From Desulfobulbaceae bacterium UBA5611 (GTDB lineage Bacteria; Desulfobacterota; Desulfobulbia; Desulfobulbales; Desulfocapsaceae): 12,396 nucleotides of DNA. Below are positions 5,930 through 12,396 of the stretch, one piece after another. A program made the translations under genes and the position numbers. Location: NCBI GenBank assembly GCA_002424635.1, contig DIKT01000034.1:72684-85079 (forward strand), written 5' to 3'. Each line of letters starts with the position of its first letter. Positions within the stretch are counted from its first letter, which is position 1. The notes under the pieces were generated by a model, which made no database searches, was not told where the DNA came from, and worked only from the letters and a program-made list of their open reading frames with translations.

Positions 5930-6688
5930 ATGATTGATTCCATGCCCAGACCAAATCCCCTCCTCATCGCCTCCACTGCGAATTCCATTCAAGCGACCTT
6001 TGACCGCCATCATGGCGACAGCCTCGCTCCTTTTAATTCACTTAATGTTAGTTTCAGTTTGGGGGATAAAAAAGAATACGTGGCCAGCAATCGCCGGAAA
6101 ATTAAACAAGCCCTGGGCATCAGCTCTCTTGTTTCGGCCAGACAGGTGCATGGCGATCTGCTTTTAACAGTTAAAGAAGTGCCGGCCAATGATGTCGAAC
6201 AAGATGGCTTTGACGCCTTGATCACTGACCAAAGAGATGTGGGATTGATGATCCAGCATGCCGACTGTCAGGCCATTCTGCTCCATGATCCTGTCCAGTC
6301 AGCCATTGCGGCAATCCATTGCGGCTGGCGCGGCAGCGTCATCGGCATCATAGAAAAAACCGTCCAGGCCATGAGTGCCTGCTATAGATCCCGGCCTGAA
6401 GACATTACCGCCGCCATCAGTCCATCACTAGGCCCCTGCTGCGCCGAATTTATCAATCATCGACTGGAGCTGCCGGAGTCCTTCCTCTCCTTTCGGGAAC
6501 GGGATAACTTCTTTGACTTCTGGCAAATATCTCGCTGGCAACTGATAGCGGCCGGCCTGCTGACAGAAAATATTCAGACCACCGGAATCTGCACCTCCTG
6601 CAGCCCGGATTTCTTTTCCTACCGTCGCGCCGTTCGCCGCGGCCAAGGCACAACTGGGCGGAATTGCACTATTATCGCTTTGCCTTAA
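5930..6688 (+). CDS. pgeF: PgeF/YfiH family polyphenol oxidase-like protein (laccase domain)
   Basis: The 252-residue product is a complete laccase-domain (DUF152/YfiH) protein. The family is cytoplasmic. Members have been reported as peptidoglycan-editing factors and as purine nucleoside phosphorylases, so the physiological role here is uncertain. Metal-ligand motifs are present: RQVHG at 71-75 (His74), QHADCQ at 109-114 (Cys113) and AIHCGWRGS at 128-136 (His130). SLGPCCAEF at 166-174 and CTSCSPDFFSYRR at 221-233 are also typical. Two starts are possible, ATG 5930 and ATG 5942 (MPRPNP). Neither has a visible ribosome site and a TATATT lies just upstream of the first, so a short or leaderless transcript is possible. 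It converges on the HDOD-GGDEF gene with a 49-base gap. Confidence 0.9.
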   Translation: MIDSMPRPNPLLIASTANSIQATFDRHHGDSLAPFNSLNVSFSLGDKKEYVASNRRKIKQALGISSLVSARQVHGDLLLTVKEVPANDVEQDGFDALITDQRDVGLMIQHADCQAILLHDPVQSAIAAIHCGWRGSVIGIIEKTVQAMSACYRSRPEDITAAISPSLGPCCAEFINHRLELPESFLSFRERDNFFDFWQISRWQLIAAGLLTENIQTTGICTSCSPDFFSYRRAVRRGQGTTGRNCTIIALP

Positions 6689-6737
6689 AAAAAAATGTTC
6701 AAGGACTACTCTACTGGTTACTCAGCACGTACTTGTA

Positions 6738-8225
6738 TCACCACATTACCCGGTTCCGGCCATCCTGTTTGGCCCGGTACATGGCAGAATCAGCCGTCGC
6801 CACCATCTGTTCTTTTGTCATCTTCTCCGTCCCTGACTCACAACTGGCCAGACCTAAACTGATGGTAATACTGACCGCCTTGCCGCCACTGACAACTTCC
6901 ATATTTGCAATTTGCCGCCGTAATCGCTCGCCGAAAACTTTACAACTGGCCAGCTCCGTCATCGGCAGAATTACGGCGAACTCCTCACCGCCGTAACGAA
7001 CAGCGATATCAGACATACGCATGGTTGTTTGTACTGTCTGGGCCAGTCTGCATAAAACTTCATCGCCGACGGGATGGCCGTAGAGATCATTAATCCTTTT
7101 AAAGTAATCAATATCAAATAGGATAAGTGATAACGGCAGATGATATCGTGTCGCCCGGCTCACCTCTCTCTCCATCAGTTCCTGAAAATAACGATAATTA
7201 TAAAGACCTGTCAGGCCGTCACGAAAGGCTATATCTTTTAACCTGGCATTGGCCGCCTGTAATTCCATCGCTAATGCTTCCGCCTTCTTCCTCGCTTGTT
7301 TCGCCTGCATGACTAGCTGTTCATAGGAGAGATTGATCCGCTGCAGCTCTTCATTCGCTTCCTGCAGCAACTGCGAAAAAGGCTTTATCTCACCCGGATC
7401 AATCTCAAAAAAGGACAAGATCTCGATACTCTTTTCCGCCACAGCATCAACTAAAGCATCTATAGCCTCTGCCGGCACCTTAAAAACTGGACAGATAGCG
7501 TCTTTCAAGCTCTGGACGTTTTCCACACTATTGGAGCCATCATAAATCGTCGCCAGCATGGTAGACCAGTGGAGATATCTCTGCATTTCCATAACTTCTT
7601 CAGGACAATTAATGGTATGATGATAACGGATCACGGTCGAGATTGACTGCGGTAATGCCCATTGAGCCAGAAAATCAGCGCCGATCTGCTGGTGATCAAC
7701 ACCAAAAATCTGCCGCTCAATATCAGAAATCGACGACTCAGTCACCCTCTTTTCATCTAAGACGCTCTGATAATCCTGTGGACAGTTCAGATAAATAACC
7801 AGCACGCCGATATCCTGGAGCAACGCTGAGACAAATAAATCTTCGTTTTTATAATGGAGCAAGGAAGCGAGCAGTTCGGCGCCTACCGCACTGGTAACTG
7901 CCCTTCGCCAAAAATAAGCAAAATTGAAGCCACCAATCTCCGAACCGGTCATTTCCTTAGCAATGACAAAAGAGAGGGCAATATTCTTGGTAACATTAAG
8001 ACCCAACAACGACAGGGCCTTGTCGATACTGTTCACCTTATTGGCCATACCATAAAACGAAGAATTGGCGACCTGTAAAATCTTGGTCGTCAACGCTGGA
8101 TCGACCTGAATAATCCTGGCCATCTCCTGAAAAGAGGTGCTATCCTGTTTCACGGCCTCAAGAATTCGCAAGGCAATAGCCGGCGGCGAGGGCAGCTTAA
8201 TATTTTTTATGGTCACGTCATGCAT
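6738..8225 (-). CDS. HDOD-GGDEF signalling protein, probable diguanylate cyclase
   Basis: A 495-residue soluble protein with two domains. The N-terminal HDOD domain (about 8-215) starts with IKLPSPPAIALRIL and contains VANSSFYGM at 52-60; its HD-like spot reads ALLQDIG at 134-140, with Gln for the catalytic His, as expected for a non-hydrolase HDOD domain. A coiled linker (about 285-332) leads to a GGDEF domain (333-495) with DGLTGLYN at 336-343, metal-binding Asp371 and intact GGEEF at 412-416. RMSD at 403-406, five residues before GGEEF, is the RxxD inhibitory c-di-GMP site. An active, feedback-inhibited cyclase is predicted; the input signal is unknown. TGGAG lies 5 bases before the ATG. 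The gene starts 30 bases after the aconitase stop, so cotranscription is likely. Confidence 0.93.
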   Translation of the reverse strand: MHDVTIKNIKLPSPPAIALRILEAVKQDSTSFQEMARIIQVDPALTTKILQVANSSFYGMANKVNSIDKALSLLGLNVTKNIALSFVIAKEMTGSEIGGFNFAYFWRRAVTSAVGAELLASLLHYKNEDLFVSALLQDIGVLVIYLNCPQDYQSVLDEKRVTESSISDIERQIFGVDHQQIGADFLAQWALPQSISTVIRYHHTINCPEEVMEMQRYLHWSTMLATIYDGSNSVENVQSLKDAICPVFKVPAEAIDALVDAVAEKSIEILSFFEIDPGEIKPFSQLLQEANEELQRINLSYEQLVMQAKQARKKAEALAMELQAANARLKDIAFRDGLTGLYNYRYFQELMEREVSRATRYHLPLSLILFDIDYFKRINDLYGHPVGDEVLCRLAQTVQTTMRMSDIAVRYGGEEFAVILPMTELASCKVFGERLRRQIANMEVVSGGKAVSITISLGLASCESGTEKMTKEQMVATADSAMYRAKQDGRNRVMW

Positions 8226-8255
8226 TTTTGCTCCAGACTGCCATATAGCTTGCGC

Positions 8256-10535
8256 TTATTTTCCCCGTAAAAAGTTTAAGGCCGATCCTGCCTTAAACCA
8301 GGCAATCTGTTCGCCATTGAGGGAATGATTCAACATTATGACCGATTTAGTGCCATCTTGATGATAAAAGACCGCTGTTACCGTCGATCCAGCCGCCAGT
8401 TCTGTCAGACCGAGAATATCAACCCGGTCAGCCTCTTGAATCAGGTCATAGTCGGCCTTATTGACAAAGGTCAACGGCAGCATTCCCTGTTTTTTTAAAT
8501 TGGTTTCATGGATCCGGGCAAAAGAGCGGGTAATCACCACCCGCCCCCCCATATGACGGGGACTCATGGCTGCATGTTCCCGGGAAGAGCCCTCGCCGTA
8601 GTTGGTATCGCCTACCACCAACCAATTATCACCGGCCGCACTATAGGCCCGGGCAATCTCATTATATGGCTGCCTGTCGCCTGTCAGTTGATTCAGGCCC
8701 ATGCCGGTCTCACCGGTAAATTCATTGGTGGCGCCACTGAACATATTACCGGAGATATTATCGAGATGTCCACGAAAACGCAGCCAGGGGCCCGCCGGCG
8801 AAATATGATCGGTAGTGCATTTCCCTTTGGCCTTCATCAAGAGCCGCAAGCCTTTAAAATCATAACTGTCCCATGGGGCAAAGCAAGACAAGAGGGCCAG
8901 CCGTTGGGATGCCGGTGCTACCTGGACGGGGATAGCAGTCCTGGCCGCAAGAGATGCAAGCGGGGCCAGAAAACCGGCGGCATCATGGATAAAACCGTCA
9001 GCAGGCACCTCTGGCACTTTACCGGGAGGGGTCAATTTAAAAGTGGCACCATCAGCTACCGGCAATTCTGCACTGTAGGGATTGACCTCAAAGGTGCCGA
9101 CCATGGCATAGGCCAGACAGGTCTCAGGGCTGGCAATAAAGCCACAGGTGCCGCTGTTACCGTCATTGCGTTTCGGAAAATTACGGTTGTATGATGTAAT
9201 AATAGAGTTTTTAAAGCCAGGCTCAATACCGGTCCTGGTCCATTGACCGATACAGGGCCCACAGGCATTGGCCAGCACCGTGACACCGATGGCCTCCAGT
9301 TTGGCCAGCTGACCGTCACGCTCGATAGTGGCCCGTACCTGTTCTGATCCGGGCGTCAGCAGCAATGGGATCTTCAGCTTCAGGCCTTTGGAGGCGATCT
9401 GTTCAGCCATTGCGGCAATCCGGCCCATATCTTCATAGGAGGAATTAGTGCATGAACCAACTAGGGCATAGGTCACATTAGTCGGATAACCCTTTTTTGC
9501 CACATATTCTGGCATGTTCGAAACCGTGGCGGCCAGATCTGGAGAATGGGGACCGACCACATGCGGTTCAAGGGTTGAGAGATTAATCTCAATGACCTGA
9601 TCATAATATTTATCAGGCGCGGCCAGCACCTCGGGGTCAGCCTGTAACAGATGGGCATACCGGTCGGCTAGTTTTGCTGCCTCGCCTCGCCCACAGCCAT
9701 GCAAATAGGCGGCCATATGTTCATCATAAGGAAAGACAGAGGTGGTAGCGCCCAACTCTGCCCCCATATTGCAGATGGTGGCCTTGCCGGTGCAGGAAAG
9801 GCTGGCGGCACCAGGGCCAAAATATTCAAATACCCGATTAGTACCGCCGGCACAACTGAGCATGCCGAGCAGTGATAAGATCACATCCTTGGGGGAAGCC
9901 CAGCCCTGTAATTCTCCGATAAGGCGGACCCCGACAAATTTGGGATGCAGCACCTCCCAGGGCATCCCGACCATGACATCAACGGCATCGGCCCCACCGA
10001 CACCGGAGGCAAAGGCCCCGATACCACCGGCATTGGGGGTATGAGAATCAGTGCCCAGCATCATCAGGCCGGGAAAACCATACTGCTCAATTACCACCTG
10101 ATGAATAATACCAGCCCCAGGCAGCCAGCAGCCAAAGCCATAACGCTGGGAGGCAGAGGCCAGGAAATCGTATACTTCTTGATTATCCGCGCGGGCGGCC
10201 TGCAGATCTGCCACTGCTCCGTGCTGGGCCCGGATCAGATGATCGCAGTGAACCGTGACCGGCACTGCCGCCTCGTCTTTGTCCGCCAGCATAAATTGCA
10301 GGATAGCCATCTGGGCGGTGGCGTCCTGCAGGGCGATACGATCGGGACGGGTCTTGACATAGGAGATACCGGGCGTAAGTTCGGCCTCAAGGGCATTATC
10401 GAGATGGCCATAGAGAATCTTCTCACCATAAGTCAAAGGACGACCCAGCCGTGTTTTGATGACAGCTAGATTGGCGTCCATGTTCTGGTACACTGTTTCA
10501 ATAAATCCAGGGGTCGAATCAACAGAACTGCTCAT
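8256..10535 (-). CDS. acn: Aconitate hydratase, mitochondrial type
   Basis: It interconverts citrate and isocitrate through cis-aconitate with a [4Fe-4S] cluster, in the cytoplasm (TCA cycle, possibly oxidative or reductive). The 759-residue product follows the mitochondrial-type aconitase rather than AcnA or AcnB. Cluster cysteines are Cys362 (VGSCTNSSYED), Cys425 and Cys428 (ACGPCIGQW), close to bovine 358, 421 and 424. LGTDSHTPNAGG at 160-171, RNFPKRNDGNSGT near 451-463, and GEGSSREHAA at 647-656 with the catalytic Ser in the swivel domain are intact. The ATG at 10533-10535 is chosen because TGGAGA lies just upstream; an in-frame extension of 21 residues to 10598 looks unlike the family. 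No clear promoter was found, only a TATTAT about 35 bases upstream. The HDOD-GGDEF gene follows. Confidence 0.96.
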   Translation of the reverse strand: MSSSVDSTPGFIETVYQNMDANLAVIKTRLGRPLTYGEKILYGHLDNALEAELTPGISYVKTRPDRIALQDATAQMAILQFMLADKDEAAVPVTVHCDHLIRAQHGAVADLQAARADNQEVYDFLASASQRYGFGCWLPGAGIIHQVVIEQYGFPGLMMLGTDSHTPNAGGIGAFASGVGGADAVDVMVGMPWEVLHPKFVGVRLIGELQGWASPKDVILSLLGMLSCAGGTNRVFEYFGPGAASLSCTGKATICNMGAELGATTSVFPYDEHMAAYLHGCGRGEAAKLADRYAHLLQADPEVLAAPDKYYDQVIEINLSTLEPHVVGPHSPDLAATVSNMPEYVAKKGYPTNVTYALVGSCTNSSYEDMGRIAAMAEQIASKGLKLKIPLLLTPGSEQVRATIERDGQLAKLEAIGVTVLANACGPCIGQWTRTGIEPGFKNSIITSYNRNFPKRNDGNSGTCGFIASPETCLAYAMVGTFEVNPYSAELPVADGATFKLTPPGKVPEVPADGFIHDAAGFLAPLASLAARTAIPVQVAPASQRLALLSCFAPWDSYDFKGLRLLMKAKGKCTTDHISPAGPWLRFRGHLDNISGNMFSGATNEFTGETGMGLNQLTGDRQPYNEIARAYSAAGDNWLVVGDTNYGEGSSREHAAMSPRHMGGRVVITRSFARIHETNLKKQGMLPLTFVNKADYDLIQEADRVDILGLTELAAGSTVTAVFYHQDGTKSVIMLNHSLNGEQIAWFKAGSALNFLRGK

Positions 10536-10539
10536 ACAA

Positions 10540-10545
10540 TCTCCA
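10540..10545 (-). promoter_or_regulatory. Ribosome binding site deciding the aconitase start
   Basis: TGGAGA on the minus strand; its GGAG core is 5 bases before the ATG at 10533-10535. It supports MSSSVDSTPGF as the N-terminus and excludes the longer in-frame extension to 10598. Confidence 0.7.
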
Positions 10546-10694
10546 CATAAATTAACAATTGACAAGTAATAATAACCAGGTTCGTAAAAATCATTCACGA
10601 GTTGGGTGCTTTAAGCAAAGGCCCAAAAATAACATAAACACATTCTGAAGGTAGGAAGCAGACCCGGCAGTGACAGGTGGCGATGCCTTTTACT

Positions 10695-11030
10695 TTAGGA
10701 ACGGATCAGTTCCTCTGCCAGCATCTTATCAGCCAGATCAAGAATAAACTGTCGTTGCCCATGAGTTGCATGGGCGATACAGTCACAATGCAGGTTAGCC
10801 TGACTGCGAACCAGCAGTTCAAAACAGACCGAACTCTTCCCTACCTCAACCCCACAGTAATAAGGACCGCATATATCGACATGAGCCCGTTGCAGTTCGG
10901 AGAGTAGCGCCGACGGCAGGACAATCCAATAAATACCGATCATCGGTCCGGGTTGCAGGTTACGCTTGAGATAGGAATCTATATTATCCCGCTCCATGGG
11001 GGACAGATCATCGATGAGGTACTGGCGCAT
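10695..11030 (-). CDS. Conserved-looking 111-residue Cys/His-rich protein, function unknown
   Basis: I do not recognise a named family. The product has no signal peptide or membrane helix and a mixed alpha/beta pattern: an acidic helical N-terminus (LSPMERDNIDSYLKRNL at 9-25), a hydrophobic strand (IGIYWIVLPSALL at 31-43) and a C-terminal helix. Five Cys are clustered, at 54 and 59 (CGPYYC), 69, 82 and 84 (HCDC), with His81, His87 and His90 nearby, which could bind a metal. The ATG at 11028-11030 lacks a clear ribosome site. It lies 67 bases after the phoH stop on the same strand and may be cotranscribed with it; the aconitase gene starts 159 bases further on. The Cys/His layout and coding-like composition support a real gene. 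Confidence 0.65.
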   Translation of the reverse strand: MRQYLIDDLSPMERDNIDSYLKRNLQPGPMIGIYWIVLPSALLSELQRAHVDICGPYYCGVEVGKSSVCFELLVRSQANLHCDCIAHATHGQRQFILDLADKMLAEELIRS

Positions 11031-11097
11031 AATTTTTCATAATGTAAGTTTTAAACACCTGCTAACAGTCTAAAAGGCTACAGACTATCGCCCTGCT

Positions 11098-12396
11098 TTA
11101 CAGCAACTGGGCGGCAATAGCCGACAGCGGACTTCTTTCACTCTTGCTCAGGGTGACATGGCCATAGAGAGACTGGCCTTTTAACTTCTCCACCGCATAA
11201 GAAAGACCATTTGACGATGAATCGAGATAAGGGTTATCAATCTGCTGGGGATCGCCGGTCAGTATCATCTTTGTACCTTCACCTGCGCGGGAGATAATAG
11301 TTTTTACCTCATGCGGGGTCAGATTCTGAGCCTCATCGACGATCACAAACTGCCTGGGGATGGAGCGCCCGCGAATATAAGTCAGGGCCTCCAGCTCCAC
11401 CAGTTGATCTTTAAACAGCATGTTCACCTTCTGTTGCACAGTTCCTTCTTCATAGCGATGATCTTTTTGCATCAGATAGATGAGATTATCAAAAATCGGC
11501 TGCATCCATAATGATAGTTTTTCATCTTTGGTGCCCGGCAGATAGCCAATATCCTTACCCATAGGGATAACCGGCCGTGAGACCAGCAGTTTTTCATATG
11601 CTTGCTGCTTAAGTACACATTCCAGTCCGGCCGCCAGAGCCAACAGAGTCTTGCCGGTGCCGGCCTGACCGATCAGGGTGACCAGACTGATCTCCGGGTC
11701 CAGAAGCAGTTCCAGGGCCATCCTCTGCTCCTTGGAACGGGCGCGAACATCCCAGGCACTCTCAAAACCGGCATTAAGAGGGACCAGACTGTTTGGCCCC
11801 CCAGCCCGCCCCAGGCCTGAATGTTTGGGGTTGGCCTCATCCTGGAGCAGGACAAACTCGTTGGCCAGAAAATCAAAGCCTTCGGTTTCCAGATTTTTCT
11901 GCTGATGGAAACGATCGACCATCACGGTTGCCACCTGGATTTCGCGCCAGCCGGTGTACAGTTCGTCAAAATTGCACTTCTGCTTCTCAAAATCCATGAC
12001 ATCAATGCCAAGGGCATCAGCCTTCAGCCGGGCATTGATATCCTTGGAGACAAAGATCACCTTTTTCCCTTCCTGGTGCAGGGCATGGGCCACCGCCAGG
12101 ATCCGGTTGTCTGGTACGGACATATCAATATAGAGTCCCGGCATCTCTTTATGCTCAACAATAATCTGCAGGATGCCGCTGTTGGCCATGGTCACGCCAT
12201 CCTTCAGCGACCCCTGTAACCGCAGTTGATCAATCTGCCTGATCACATGACGGGCGCTGCGGCCCAGTTCATCATTATGACGCTTGAAGCTATCCAGTTC
12301 CTCAATGACCGTCATTGGCAGGATCACGTAATTATCATCAAAGGAGGTCAGAGATTCAGCGTTATGGAGCAGGACATTGGTGTCGAGAACAAAATA
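11098..12396 (-). CDS. phoH: PIN domain-PhoH family ATPase (5' end outside window)
   Basis: A fusion of an N-terminal PIN ribonuclease domain and a C-terminal PhoH P-loop NTPase, the YlaK/PhoH2 layout, known for RNA unwinding and cleavage in characterised members. The frame is open to the right edge, and the 432 visible residues begin YFVLDTNVLLHNAESL, the first PIN strand with its catalytic Asp, so only a few residues are missing. PIN acidic residues recur in VIEELD (30-35). The PhoH half has Walker A GQAGTGKT (243-250), Walker B VIVDEAQ (351-357), the motif LTGDPQQID (379-387) and the terminal KSERSPLSAIAAQLL. An internal GTG at 12325-12327 is not the start. The last residues match the family end, so the C-terminus is complete. 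Confidence 0.93.
   Translation of the reverse strand, partial: YFVLDTNVLLHNAESLTSFDDNYVILPMTVIEELDSFKRHNDELGRSARHVIRQIDQLRLQGSLKDGVTMANSGILQIIVEHKEMPGLYIDMSVPDNRILAVAHALHQEGKKVIFVSKDINARLKADALGIDVMDFEKQKCNFDELYTGWREIQVATVMVDRFHQQKNLETEGFDFLANEFVLLQDEANPKHSGLGRAGGPNSLVPLNAGFESAWDVRARSKEQRMALELLLDPEISLVTLIGQAGTGKTLLALAAGLECVLKQQAYEKLLVSRPVIPMGKDIGYLPGTKDEKLSLWMQPIFDNLIYLMQKDHRYEEGTVQQKVNMLFKDQLVELEALTYIRGRSIPRQFVIVDEAQNLTPHEVKTIISRAGEGTKMILTGDPQQIDNPYLDSSSNGLSYAVEKLKGQSLYGHVTLSKSERSPLSAIAAQLL

Noticed and set aside
6687..6737. Possible terminator between pgeF and the HDOD-GGDEF gene
   Set aside because: A 9-10 base A/T run is present, but no stable stem precedes it in either direction.
8508..9194. 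228-codon plus-strand ORF opposite aconitase
   Set aside because: It lies wholly inside a fully conserved aconitase gene on the other strand, has a low-complexity composition and shows no recognisable motif; it is a shadow frame.
9945..10469. 174-codon plus-strand ORF opposite the aconitase N-terminal region
   Set aside because: Antisense to conserved aconitase motifs, without a ribosome site or family signature.
10536..10598. 21-residue N-terminal extension of aconitase
   Set aside because: The internal ATG has a good ribosome site and the extension does not resemble aconitase N-termini.
11067..11086. Hairpin AGTCT/AGACT after phoH
   Set aside because: Only 5 bp of stem and no T tract; not enough to call a terminator.
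1..12396. CRISPR array, tRNA, rRNA, insertion sequence or prophage
   Set aside because: No regularly spaced repeats, cloverleaf arms, transposase motifs, terminal inverted repeats or phage genes were seen on either strand.

Overview
The window looks like chromosomal DNA of a Gram-negative, sulfate-reducer-like bacterium, most likely Desulfobacterota (Desulfobulbaceae-type). The evidence is a DUF3373-type outer-membrane porin, a mitochondrial-type aconitase, a tgt-yajC pair, an HDOD-GGDEF signalling protein and a PIN-PhoH ATPase. Base composition is moderate, coding density is high, and no insertion sequence, phage gene, tRNA, rRNA or CRISPR array was seen. The lineage is inferred from gene families and was not tested.

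Layout. (1) Positions 1-2105: the end of a CelD/BcsL-type acyltransferase (+, cut by the left edge) converges on a three-gene minus-strand operon. That operon has a 50-residue protein, a 91-residue coiled-coil protein and a VanZ-like membrane protein with an added C-terminal beta-rich domain, behind a predicted promoter at 2076-2105. The acyltransferase and VanZ genes suggest the edge of an exopolysaccharide or cell-surface locus. (2) Positions 2131-3729, minus strand: tgt (queuosine tRNA modification), then yajC (Sec translocon accessory), closed by a terminator. secD and secF do not follow. (3) Positions 3730-4237: a 508-base AT-rich regulatory region with a palindrome, one or two unassigned short ORFs, 13-base-spaced direct repeats, a -10 element and a 5'-leader hairpin. 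(4) Positions 4238-5886: the porin gene and two tandem intrinsic terminators. (5) Positions 5930-6688: pgeF, a laccase-domain multicopper/purine phosphorylase-like protein. (6) Positions 6738-12396, all minus strand in the order phoH (cut by the right edge), a 111-residue Cys/His-rich unknown, aconitase, HDOD-GGDEF. The last two are 30 bases apart and probably one transcript.

Most of the window is housekeeping: tRNA modification, protein export, TCA-cycle chemistry, cell-wall metabolite clean-up and RNA metabolism. No complete novel multi-gene system is evident. The parts worth a second look are the small-gene operon feeding VanZ, the structured region between tgt and the porin, the perfect inverted repeat between tgt and yajC, the aconitase/c-di-GMP gene pair, and the small Cys/His-rich protein after phoH.
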